From: Macrocystis pyrifera
Taxonomy: Eukaryota > Sar > Phaeophyceae > Laminariales > Laminariaceae
DNA length: 64,000 nt
NCBI GenBank assembly: GCA_031763025.1
Contig: JASSKH010000031.1
Location: 1 to 64,000 of the forward strand
Direction: 5' to 3'
Positions 21,501 through 31,752 of this stretch are shown here, piece after piece. Each line of letters begins with the position of its first letter. Positions within the stretch are counted from its first letter, which is position 1. The position numbers and the translations under genes are program-made. The notes beneath the pieces were generated by a model. That model was not told the DNA's origin. It saw nothing but the letters and a program-made list of their open reading frames with translations, and made no database searches.

Positions 21501-24444
21501 TTGGAGGTACGGACTTCTAAGTGATCGTCGTCTCCAAAGGGGAATGGGCCAATCAAAACATTGCGGTCACGCCATACCATGCACCTGAACGTAAATAATA
21601 ACTCGAATCCCACTGCATGAAGCACGTTTATAGACAAAAGACTACGATATATTAAGCCGACCAACGCGGTCCTCTCGTCTCGACATCACTAAGTGGTGGG
21701 TGTGGGCTTTATAAGTCACCTTCGTTCGCGGCAATACAACTGTCCACCCTGTGAATGGATAAAACCGGAAAACGTTCAAGGCTAGGTCTAAAATGGACGA
21801 AGCAAAGCAACCCAGAAGGTGAGCGATATTGTTACGGGCAGGATATTCGAAGTGTTGTGCCAGGTATTTGTTACTACGCCAATATTTCATACATTTCAAG
21901 CCCTGGTCTTCCTCCATGTTAAATGCAAAATATCGTAGAACAACGGGAGCAAACCTTAACCTCGTAAAAGGACGGGATACGTTGTTGTAGGCATACCTCC
22001 ATCTAGCGTTGCTCTGTTGTTGGTGAAGGCGTTCCGTCCGGTAAGGGAGACGTTGGAGGATGCTGCGCTTAGAGCGCCTCCTGCGACATACCAAGCAAAC
22101 GACAGGACGGAAGAATAAATGTCGGTTGCAGGCTTCCTGTATGCAACCGATGGTGATGCTCCGACGACCGCCTTCAAGGAACTCCTTTCGTCAGGCATTG
22201 AACACAACTGAGGGAGGTAATACATATGATGATGCTAACCTTTGAGGGCAAATATGTCGATTGTTCACGTTGGACAATATCACTTCCAGGGTGCCATCAT
22301 TCGCCACAAGACACAGATACACATTCTTGGGACGAATCGGGCAGGTCTTACGGCCAACGCAAATGCGGTCATTTTTACGTGTCAATTGTACGAAGTATAC
22401 TTGTCCGTTGGCGTGGATAGGTCCCTGGCGCGAGTGCAAACCCTGGTAAACTCTTGGTTTCGCTGTGTTGGTTGTACATGCGCGTCTCGATACTTCTGGA
22501 CCATGTTATCAGGTACGTAGATACAACTGCTTGGATCAACCAACCAAGCCCAACCCGTCTCCCGTTGGTAATCAGGGAATGGTTATATTGCCGATAAAAT
22601 CTACAGTACAGACTCCGATTTATGTCAAAACCTATGGCGTTCTGGTGTATCTGAGTTGTGGCCACATGCCACTGTCCTGCTTTCTTCAAAGGCAGCTTTC
22701 GTGTATGGCGTATGCACGATACAGTGTTGGGTACATTTAGCTTTCGTCTATGCTAGATAAAAACTTTACGACGTCAGCACAGCCTGCCGGTATACTAACA
22801 GTAGAGCTAGACTCACCTGGAAGGTATTTCTTAAGCAATAGTTTGCACATATGTTCGTCCACCCCTCTTAGTTCAAGATTGCTCAACTTCAACACTCTCA
22901 CGTGCACCCCCCGTAAGTGCGAACCACATACTGCCTTGCTGGGCGACTGAGCACTTTTGCGTGTCGCACGGCCGGATGGATCCAAACATCGTTACTCTCG
23001 TGTGGGGTGGATGGTGTCATATTTAGTTACTCTGGTATGACATTAAGGGCATGATAGATGTACATTGTACGGTTTCAACCATATATTCATTTCATTGAAC
23101 GAGACTCGGGAGTATTAAATCAGGGTCTGGAAAACATCTTGATTGCTGTACTGCCACATTGATCGACTCATCCAGGGCAGGATCCGCGGAGTACAACATA
23201 CCAGGTCGGCACAACTCTATAGCAACAGGCTCAAGGTTATGGTCATGGCTGGAGCCTTCGCCTTCAGTAAGTAGCAGTAGAGTAAACCTGTGCAATGGCG
23301 CCAAAACTATGTAAACATTATTCAAGACTACTGCTGTCTTGAACTCGATTGGTTCAAAGCACCATCATTTTTAAAAGTAGTCTGGTGTGCACAGTTAACA
23401 GCACGTTAAAACGGTCGACTCCGTCGGCACGTCAAGCGGGCCCCTGGCGGGAGCACCGACGTCCGGCGATAAAGCAGACTCACCAGGAAACTAACAAGAT
23501 TATTGAAGCTCATAAACTATCAGTGTTTCCAAGAATATACAACGGATTTTAACGGCAGCAGTACCGAGGTAAACGCTCTTAGTACTGCAGTCCCGTTGGG
23601 GGGAAATCTGCTTGTATTACGATTGGTTTGTCCCCAAAACGGGACGGCGGTTTTAGACGGCTCAAGAACTACCAGGAAACGACATTCGGAGTTTTCTACC
23701 CGACCATCTGTCGATACAACATTCTCATCAGTTAGAGTTAAGGTAGCGGCCACAGCAATCGCAAACCACTTTTACAGGGATCCTCGACCCATCATGTACG
23801 TCTCATCGCGACAAATCTGCGCAGTCTTACATATTTTTTTTCAAGTCTTCGTCACATCAATTTTGATTGAAAAGAATGCACGAAGTCGATTCAAGCCGTC
23901 TTGGGGATGTGGGTTGTTACTATACGCGGAGAAATACCAGTCGACACGCTTGGTTCAGGAAATCACAAACATCACCTGACAACGAAGCGCTGTTGCCCAC
24001 GAAGTTGCAGTCGCGCACAATCACCGTGCTGCTTTCAACAGCTGATATTGCCCCCCCAGCACCGGTTGCATTGCCCCCTGTAAGGACCAGCTGACTCAAG
24101 GTGAGCGACCCGTTAGACACAAAGAATATGCGGTCAGTGCCATCAGCGTTGATTTCAGCATCGTTGGACCCGGTGACAGTTAAGCTGTTGCCTTGGGACA
24201 CCTCGATCCTTTCGTCGATCGTCAAGACGCCGGGCCAGGTCACATCGAAAACTCCTTTTGTGCAGTTCTTCATCGCCTCGCGTAGTTTCTGGACATGTTC
24301 AGGCTCAGCCACATCCCCTTTATAGACCTCAGATAGACAAGAACCCGATTCTACGTGGAAGACGGAGAAGGACGCCAATGTAGTCACCACTGCAAATAGA
24401 CTTGCCTTCAACCTACAGCAGACGAAACGGCACGAATAAGGCAC
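11399..24444 (-). CDS. Right-handed beta-helix repeat / multi-pass membrane protein, 12 exons
   Basis: Exons on the minus strand: 24444-23976, 22080-21997, 21135-21055, 19580-19500, 18467-18387, 17551-17471, 16889-16812, 15547-15230, 14899-14706, 14146-13840, 13251-12953 and 12583-11399. All introns are GT-AG. Phases agree throughout and lengths sum to 3258 bp, or 1085 residues. Order: a signal peptide (about residues 1-35), a beta-helix start with NADGTDRIFFVSNGS, then repeated rungs of the GGAI...FxNNxA type resembling chlamydial Pmp repeats, a Cys-containing stalk (CADGYRGPYCAVC across an intron), and about eight membrane helices. Beta-helix domains commonly bind surfaces or polysaccharides. 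A surface receptor or adhesin role is inference. The acceptor of exon 10 is the least certain boundary, and further rung exons may have been missed. Confidence 0.85.
12953..14146 (-). CDS. Exons 10-11 of the beta-helix gene: Cys stalk and first two membrane helices
   Basis: Exon 10 (14146-13840) carries RFDMACARCKTG and ends GYRGP. Exon 11 (13251-12953) continues YCAVCEEMFAEG and SCTKC, giving a cysteine-rich EGF-like or juxtamembrane stalk. A hydrophobic helix (AAGLIVFIAVAALVATMMLL) and a second one (LTAIKIVVVVWQIVSQ) follow. The donor GTAAGTGA of exon 10 and the CTTTCTCCTGCAG acceptor of exon 11 are both strong. Exon 10's own acceptor (GATATGCAG) is weaker. Confidence 0.8.
15230..15547 (-). 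CDS. Exon 8 of the beta-helix gene: fused multi-rung exon
   Basis: At 318 bp this exon is about four times the usual rung exon and carries four successive rungs: GAIASTSESSLNF...FTNNSA, GGGAMLITAPDDLDL, FGGAISLTSTKEDT and DGGALYLYTGAGTAAV...FVGNYA. It starts after a TTTCAG acceptor and ends at GTGAGA, phase 1 at both sides. It looks like single-rung exons that lost their introns, or the ancestral state before introns were gained. Confidence 0.85.
20191..20661 (-). CDS. Unrecognised fragment inside intron 3, 156 codons
   Basis: This open frame lies within the intron between 21055 and 19580, on the same strand as the gene. It contains a hydrophobic stretch (FEAYAAVIGFGMALVWDI) followed by a charged tail with DETNEYTKDDESKQ. 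A second overlapping frame at 20270-20638 contains FPTIIGKFNQTLLVIFVHIW. The pair could be one membrane-protein C-terminus split by a frameshift, or chance. I recognise no family. It lacks the phase-1 borders of the rung exons, so I did not include it in the gene. Confidence 0.25.
   Translation of the reverse strand: MHGCDLHQCSIRIQGHSCCSLFHWPRRRTFFIKMILGWIYFPQSSGSLTKRYSLYLFTFGLRIVRRMGCAGCDTARSHEVVPHVFIKYGFEAYAAVIGFGMALVWDIRKLSQSEQVYSPSHKHVARQIQSSILVQDETNEYTKDDESKQRPRRFLE
23976..24444 (-). CDS. Exon 1 of the beta-helix gene: signal peptide and first rungs
   Basis: The first Met (24444) is followed by basic residues and a hydrophobic stretch around ASLFAVVTTLASFSVF, a typical secretory signal. 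The mature part contains NSLTVTGSNDAEI, then TGAGGAISAVESSTVIVRDC and NFVGNSAS, which are beta-helix rungs. The exon ends CAG|GTGATG on the coding strand in phase 1, matching the next six exons. The start is the only Met that gives a signal peptide in this frame. Confidence 0.85.
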
Positions 24445-25141
24445 CGATTAGGTGCGAAAAATCGGAGGTGAACAACCACATACAAGGACCTGCATCGTGA
24501 ATACGGAGCCTACGGTTCGATCACAACTCCACCCGACGAGCTTCAAGAACTTCAAGCAGAAACATACATGGAATATATTCCTCGTCAGACACGCACTGTA
24601 CTTACCCGCATATGGGACACCTCCAAAATGTACTAGAGGGAGGTCACGAGAGTTTGCTGCACTAGGAGGCGAAGCCCACGGAACTCCGTGAAACAGTGCT
24701 ATAGGTACGCGGTTGAAAAACGTTCAACTCAGTTGTGGGTGGGTGTTGCCACTCTCACACAAGATCGGTGTCCGATCGGTGTCCAACCGTGGCGGTGGTT
24801 TTCCCAGAGGCTTTAACGGTACGTACAGTAGTTGTTCGTACGTATATAAAGCAGTGGGGGTCCTATTCAAGTGCGGTGGGTCATCAAACGAGGATATCCG
24901 CTCTTGGGTGGGACCCTTCATTCGCCGGCTAAGTGCGGTACTGCAAATAGCAAGTGAACAAAATCCGTTCCAATTGCACGTGAAAATATCAAAGAAGTTA
25001 CATCGCATTGTACGCGCCAAAAACAAAAAACAAAATGTGTCGGGTCAACGTGCCCAACTGGGCTAAATTGACACACGACACGAAATTGGGAACGTGGAAG
25101 TGTGGTGAGCTTAAGCTTTATTTTTACCAATCCGCCGGAGG

Positions 25142-25179
<38 letters not shown>

Positions 25180-25639
25180 ATTGGCATTTGAAACTGATTT
25201 CGTGCATTCGAGTCGCTTTTGACTCGACATGTTTTTGTCATCGCACGATATTAGATCTCTGGCCACGCGAAGGCGATTCCCAAACGGACTCTTCCTCCAT
25301 CCCCTGTAATACGGGTCGTCACAGGGTGAGTTTTGTTGCTGGCCATGCACATAGGTGAGGTCTCACGGCGTGGTCCCGAAGTACAATATCGTACGAGAAC
25401 CGCGAACAAGCTCGAACCATGAATGTCAACTTTCAAGCACAAGTTACCCTCCAATCTCTTTTTTTACCGTCATAGCCGTACCCCTACGCAAAGAAAATGG
25501 AAGTGAAGCGAAAGAGGTAAACAAGGCCATACAGGAGTATGTAGATGAGGCCAGCCATTCAGTTTCCGTCTTCAAGGAATAACATTGACATATTTTGTTT
25601 TGCATCTCCCTGACACTGTAGTGGTATTATTAATCCGAC
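24445..25639. other. Upstream region of the beta-helix gene; no gene seen
   Basis: This region holds the presumed promoter and 5' UTR of the minus-strand gene, but I found no clear TATA box or initiator. A 36-base A run is listed separately. Remaining frames are short and unsupported. Confidence 0.45.
25144..25179 (+). repeat. A36 homopolymer
   Basis: Thirty-six uninterrupted A residues. No retrogene or SINE body that I recognise lies directly upstream, and no target duplication is obvious. It may be a poly(A) relic of a retroposed transcript, or replication slippage. Confidence 0.8.
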
Positions 25640-26520
25640 TAATACTCCAAGCAACTGCACGTAAGAGTCGGCGACTTACTTCAAGTCGTGTCGACTCATG
25701 TGGGTGCTCAGAGCGAAACACTTGCCAAGCTTCGAAAGGCTCACCACCGAGTCTTCGTCAAAACATCGACATAAATCGTTTTGCATCTCCTTGACACCGC
25801 AGTGGGACCATCAATCCCACTAAGTCGAAGCGACTACATGTAGGAGTCGGCGACCTACTTCAAGTCGTGCCGATTTATGTGGGTCCTCAGGCGAAGCACT
25901 TGCTAAGCTTCGAAAGGCTCACCACCGAGTCTTTGTCCGACTCAGTAGCTTCCAGCGCCGACTTTGTACCCACCACGACATCCCCTCGTACGCAAAGGCC
26001 CTCAACATTACGGGTTGCGAGAGCATGAAAACGAGTATGCGTAACCCGCGGCTTTAACTTCCGTGGACCGTGTCACGGCTCTGCAAGGGGTTGTTATTCT
26101 GGTAATGTTCTAGACAACTGGGGGGGAGAACCCCAGACCTGGCGGACAGTTTCGGACTTAGAATAGACGCATAATCGAAGACCTTCAGGAGTTCCGAGCC
26201 ACGATCAACAAAACAATTCCTTTTGGTGTTTGGAGTTGGGACCACTATGTGGTCCGCTGCAGCTGAAAATTCGAGGATGTCGCACCGGTCGGTCCTCGAA
26301 GCATTCACACTGTTCATGGTGAGGTGGCAACGAGGATGACGCACGGCTCATTACGCAGCGCCGCGCATCCGCCATGGGTGCGCCCCCCGCCGTGGGTGGT
26401 GCCCAACGGAATGGGGGCAAGGGACGCAACAGAAGGAGTGGACGGAAAACCGACCGAGGAAATACGCCTGCGCTACTCGTGGCACTAACTGCTGCAACGG
26501 ATTCGAACGCGATATGGTCC
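25586..26520 (+). mobile_element. Old LINE 3' fragment, with a 182-bp internal duplication
   Basis: From about 25690 the sequence matches the C-terminal coding part of the LINE at 33.2-33.9 kb with many substitutions and indels. Examples are GCCAAGCTTCGAAAGGCTCA, AGACCTGGCGGACAG and CGCCGCGCATCCGCC. A segment starting TTTTGCATCTCC is present twice, at about 25595 and 25778. It includes CTTCGAAAGGCTCACCACCG in each copy. The reading frame is lost throughout. It is the oldest-looking LINE copy in the window. Confidence 0.8.
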
Positions 26521-27450
26521 ATGTAGGACACTTTGTCCAACAATTTTTCCAAGACCAAGACACAGCTTTCTCGGGGAGGTAGATCCGAAATCCAAAGACA
26601 TCGGCAAACGCCTTGTTTCTAGGTGCAGGTCTCCAAGGAGTTTTTATTCCGTTTTTTCTTCCCTGAGCGTTTGTATCGTAGATAAACCGAAAACTCTCCA
26701 AACGTTTCTTGAGACCGGGGAACTTTCATGATCACCAATATCTCAATCAATTTGGACAGCTCTCAACATTTTCTCGCGACTCGATTTTTCTTGTTTTGAC
26801 AAATAGAAATTTGATTGACATATTCCAAAAAAACTGGATCTAGGAGGTCGACTTCACTAGTTTTATTCAGGATAATTACCAATACGGTTTTTAAAAACTG
26901 TGCGGCAAACGATTCCTTTCATCAAACTACGCGAAGAGTTATTTCTATTAATAGTGAGAAAAGCTGTACGTATACGTCCCGAGGTATTCGTAAAATTGTT
27001 TTGCCACTGCCTCACACGGACCCACATGAACCTACACACTGAAAATAGTATCAGGTATATACGATATACCATACTTAAAGTAGTATGTCCGATACAACAC
27101 ACACACCCACACAGCAGGGCTCTGTTGGGGTGACACACCCACACAGCAGAGCTAGGGTTATAGGGGGGGCTAGAGGACTGCAGACCACAAGAAGGAAGCA
27201 GAGGCGGTAGCAGCGAGCAGCTGGACAGGAATGCCGGACGTTTTCCGTCCTTCAAAGCACTCAAATTCTCAACAAGTGGAAGAAGCAAGCGAAACAAATA
27301 CGGTGATGCAGGAGGCAGCGGAGGATACGGGTCTGATTATTGGGGGAGGGGCGTTGTTAGACACATGTGCGGTGACTGGGTGAATCACTTTGTGAAAAAA
27401 ATGTTTTGGCGTGTGGAGAGGCAATTATGAATAGTTCCTGTGACGGAGTG
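26521..27450. other. No recognisable gene
   Basis: ACACCCACACAGCAG is repeated at about 27107 and 27138, followed by a telomere-like AGGGTTATAGGG. A minus-strand frame (26863-27297) has no recognisable domain. Confidence 0.45.
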
Positions 27451-28509
27451 TGGTTTAGGGTTAGGGTTACAGAGTGTGATTTTGGCGTGCAAGGAGGTCC
27501 TCCTGTGGCTGGGTATGGATTCGGCGAGAGTGCTAAAAAAAAAAACTACGAATACTGCCGGTGGGTTGTTCGAGTGAGCATTGCTCTACAATACACCATG
27601 GCTGATATTTCAGCCACATGGGACAATATTATGATTATATGGTACAGTACGTACGACATGTACAATGTATCGTATGTGCGTACGTATAATTGTACGTCGG
27701 TTGCCATTGAGCTGTACCGTACAAAAAAACATGATCACTGCTGCCGTGAGAACGATGTGCGTACGGGTGACATTAGCGCCAACCTTCGGCTATATCGGGT
27801 CGATTTCGGGATAATTTCGGGTTAATTCGGTGGAAAACGTTGCTTTTCTTCCAAAACAAAAAACACCGCCGATGCCATGTGTACGTTTTTGACATTAAAC
27901 CGTTTTTTCTACACGTCGACATCCAGTTCAACCAGTGTCAGTGCCGATTCTTCAATCCGAAAAGAGATAAAGGTGAGAAGTTATGTGGTAACCAAACTAT
28001 GCCACCAATTGCAAGTTAGCTCTCACCAACACGTTTTTCAGCACGCGCAAGGGTGGGATTTCGCATACACACAACGGCACCAGCCCGAGTGACCGTAAGC
28101 GGATCGACTACATCCTAACCCGTCAAGCCCATCGACCTAGAGTACAAGATGTTGAAGTCGTCCCACAGCCTCCTGCCCCAGCTAAGGCTGACTCAGACCA
28201 CAACATCTTGTATTTCAAAGTCCGACTCAGTGGTCACTTTGCGTCCAACAGACAAATACGTAGACCGACAAAACGCCTAGAGTTCGACAGGCAGCTTTTT
28301 ATGTCCGATGGAAAGTGTCGTGAACGCGTAGTCGCGAGGGTCATCTCCACTCTCAACCAGCTTAACCAGCCCCGTAATACGTCTGGCATGGTTGAGTTTT
28401 TCACTGCGGCTATTATTGATGCGGTCGAAAAAGAGGGACCACCCCCTCCACGTCGCCACCGCAGACATGAATGGTGTGAGTCTGTGGTTTAGGGTTAGGG
28501 TTACAGAGT

Positions 28510-28857
28510 GTGATTTTGGCATGCAAGGAGGTCCTCCTGTGGCTGGGTGTGGATTCGGCGAGAGTGCTAAAAAAAAACTACGAATACTGCCGGTGGGTTG
28601 TTCGAGTGAGCATTGCTCTACAATACACCATGGCTGATATTTCAGCCACATGGGACAATATTACGATTATATGGTACAGTACGTACGACATGTACAATGT
28701 ATCGTATGTGCGTACGTATAATTGTACGTCGGTTGCCATTGAGCTGTACCGTACAAAAAAACATGATCACTGCTGCCGTGAGAACGATGTGCGTACGGGT
28801 GACATTAGCGCCAACCTTCGGCTATATCGGGTCGATTTCGGGATAATTTCGGGTTAA
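28510..28857 (+). CDS. Hypothetical 115-codon frame repeated in each 1.03-kb unit
   Basis: A frame beginning MILACKEVLLWLG and ending RVDFGIISG is open in all four units. The other copies are at 29542-29889, 30573-30920 and, in a longer form, 27406-27825. A few amino acids differ between copies. I recognise no domain, and recent duplication alone would keep the frame open, so coding is doubtful. Confidence 0.2.
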   Translation: MILACKEVLLWLGVDSARVLKKNYEYCRWVVRVSIALQYTMADISATWDNITIIWYSTYDMYNVSYVRTYNCTSVAIELYRTKKHDHCCRENDVRTGDISANLRLYRVDFGIISG

Positions 28858-30984
28858 TTCGGTGGAAAACGTTGCTTTTCTTCCAAAACAAAAAACACCG
28901 CCGATGCCATGTGTACGTTTTTGACATTAAACCGTTTTTTTCTACACGTCGACATCCAGTTCAACCAGTGTCAGTGCCGATTCTTCAACCCGAAAGAGAT
29001 AAAGGTGAGAAGTTATGTGGTAACCAAACTATGCCACCAATTGCAAGTTAGCTCTCACCAACACGTTTGTCAGCACGCGCAAGGGTGGGATTTCGCATAC
29101 ACACAACGGCACCAGCCCGAGTGACCGTAAGCGGATCGACTACATCCTAACCCGTCAAGCCCATCGACCTAGAGTACAAGATGTTGAAGTCGTCCCACAG
29201 CCTCCTGCCCCAGATAAGGCTGACTCAGACCACAACATCTTGTATGTCAAAGTCCGACTCAGTGGTCACTTTGCGTCCAACAGACAAATACGTAGACCGA
29301 CAAAACGCCTAGAGTTCGACAGGCAGCTTTTTATGTCCAACGGAAAGTGTCGTGAACGAGTAGTCGCGAGGGTCATCTCCACTCTCAACCAGCTTAACCA
29401 GCCCCGTAATACGTCTGGCATGGTTGAGTTTTTCACTGCGGCTATTATTGATGCGGTCGAAAAAGAGGTACCACCCCCTCCACGTCGCCACCGCAGACAC
29501 GGATGGTGTGAGTCTGTGGTTTAGGGTTAGGGTTACAGAGTGTGATTTTGGCATGCAAGGAGGTCCTCCTGTGGCTGGGTATGGATTCGGCGAGAGTGCT
29601 AAAAAAAAACTACGAATACTGCCGGTGGGTTGTTCGAGTGAGCATTGCTCTACAATACACCATGGCTGATATTTCAGCCACATGGGACAATATTATGATT
29701 ATATTATACAGTACGTACGACATGTACAATGTATCGTATGTGCGTACGTATAATTGTACGTCGGTTGCCATTGAGCTGTACCGTACAAAAAAACATGATC
29801 ACTGCTGCCGTGAGAACGATGTGCGTACGGGTGACATTAGCGCCAACCTTCGGCTATATCGGGTCGATTTCGGGATAATTTCGGGTTAATTCGGTGGAAA
29901 ACGTTGCTTTTCTTCCAAAACAAAAAACACCGCCGATGCCATGTGTACGTTTTTGACATTAAACCGTTTTTTCTACACGTCGACATCCAGTTCAACCAGT
30001 GTCAGTGCCGATTCTTCAATCCGAAAGAGATAAAGGTGAGAAGTTATGTGGTAACCAAACTATGCCACCAATTGCAAGTTAGCTCTCACCAACACGTTTT
30101 TCAGCACGCGCAAGGGTGGGATTTCGCATACACACAACGGCACCAGCCCGAGTGACAGTAAGCGGATCGACTACATCCTAACCCGTCAAGCCCATCGACC
30201 TAGAGTACAAGATGTTGAAGTCGTCCCACAGCCTCCTGCCCCAGCTAAGGCTGACTCAGACCACAACATCTTGTATTTCAAAGTCCGACTCAGTGGTCAC
30301 TTTGCGTCCAACAGACAAATACGTAGACCGACAAAACGCCTAGAGTTCGACAGGCAGCTTTTTATGTCCGATGGAAAGTGTCGTGAACGAGTAGTCGCGA
30401 GGGTCATCTCCACTCTCAACCAGCTTAACCAGCCCCGTAATACGTCTGGCATGGTTGAGTTTTTCACTGCGGCTATTATTGATGCGGTCGAAAAAGAGGG
30501 ACCACCCCCTCCACGTCGCCACCGCAGACATGGATGGTGTGAGTCTGTGGTTTAGGGTTAGGGTTACAGAGTGTGATTTTGGCATGCAAGGAGGTCCTCC
30601 TGTGGCTGGGTGTGGATTCGGCGAGAGTGCTTAAAAAAAACTACGAATACTGCCGGTGGGTTGTTCGAGTGAGCATTGCTCTACAATACACCATGGCTGA
30701 TATTTCAGCCACATGGGACAATATTACGATTATATGGTACAGTACGTACGACATGTACAATGTATCGTATGTGCGTACGTATAACTGTACGTCGGTTGCC
30801 ATTGAGCTGTACCGTACAAAAAAACATGATCACTGCTGCCGTGAGAACGATGTGCGTACGGGTGACATTAGCGCCAACCTTCGGCTATATCGGGTCGATT
30901 TCGGGATAATTTCGGGTTAATTCGGTGGAAAACGTTGCTTTTCTTCCAAAACAAAAAACACCGCCGATGCCATGTGTACGTTTT

Positions 30985-31100
30985 TGACATTAAACCGTTT
31001 TTTTCTACACGTCGACATCCAGTTCAACCAGTGTCAGTGCCGATTCTTCAATCCGAAAGAGATAAAGGTGAGAAGTTATGTGGTAACCAAACTATGCCAC
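30985..31100 (-). mobile_element. 3' end of an older LINE, minus strand (left part)
   Basis: ACATTAAACCGTTTTTTTCT and the following 90 bases are the reverse complement of the terminal segment of the LINE family, diverged from the younger copies. It breaks at ACTATGCCAC, where the plus-strand LINE starts. The same LINE resumes at about 34760 on the other side. Equivalent pieces occur in each tandem unit. Confidence 0.8.
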
Positions 31101-31302
31101 CAATTGCAAGTTAGCTCTCACCAACACGTTTTTCAGCACGCGTAAGGGTGGGATTTCGCATACACACAACGGCACCAGCCCGAGTGACCGTAAGCGGATC
31201 GACTACATCCTAACCCATCAAGCCCATCGACCTAGAGTACAAGATGTTGAAGTCGTCCCACAGCCTCCTGCCCCAGCTAAGGCTGACTCAGACCACAACA
31301 TC

Positions 31303-31752
31303 TTGTATGTCAAAGTCCGACTCAGTGGTCACTTTGCGTCCAACAGACAAATACGTAGACCGACAAAACGCCTAGAGTTCGACAGGCAGCTTTTTATGTC
31401 CGATGGAAAGTGTCGTGAACGAGTAGTCGCGAGGGTCATCTCCACTCTCAACCAGCCTAACCAGCCCCGTAATACGTCTGGCATGGTTGAGTTTTTCACT
31501 GCGGCTATTATTGATGCGGTCGAAAAAGAGATACCACCCCCTCCACGTCGCCACCGCAGACATGGATGGTGTAAGTCTGCCGAAACCTTGGCCGCATTCA
31601 TATTAGCATGGACAGCGAGGGAGGATGCACGGCAATTCTTGCGTGCCCACCCCCAGGATAGAACCGCGTGGATCACACAGATCTGCGTGTGCGAACTTGC
31701 AGAAGGTGATTGCCGCAGGACTGGATGCGTACTTCGAAGCGTACCTCGCTGA
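31303..31752 (+). pseudogene. LINE A endonuclease-side ORF, 3' part
   Basis: This frame holds the region between endonuclease and RT (VKVRLSGHFAS, DRQLFMSDGKCRERVVARV, EFFTAAIIDAVEKE). The catalytic endonuclease core is missing by truncation; upstream bases still encode a THNGTSPSDRKRIDYI motif. The frame ends at 31752, after overlapping the RT frame by about 128 bases. The same overlap exists in copy C. Confidence 0.75.

Larger units (their letters stand above)
27451..31571 (+). repeat. Four tandem copies of a 1.03-kb unit with telomere-like junctions
   Basis: Units start TGGTTTAGGGTTAGGGTTAC at 27451, 28485, 29517 and 30548, giving periods of 1034, 1032 and 1031 bp. Each holds about 530 bp of other DNA with the perfect hairpin GGCTGATATTTCAGCC, then an inverted piece of LINE 3' end, then about 480 bp of LINE endonuclease-side coding sequence on the plus strand. 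In units 1-3 the LINE stops after GTGAGTCTG and the next unit begins. In unit 4 it runs on into the long LINE copy. So the array arose by tandem duplication of a segment that already contained nested LINEs. Copies differ at only a few positions and are recent. Confidence 0.92.

Noticed and set aside
25144-25179. Poly(A) tail of a processed pseudogene
   Set aside because: No recognisable gene body or flanking duplication lies next to it.
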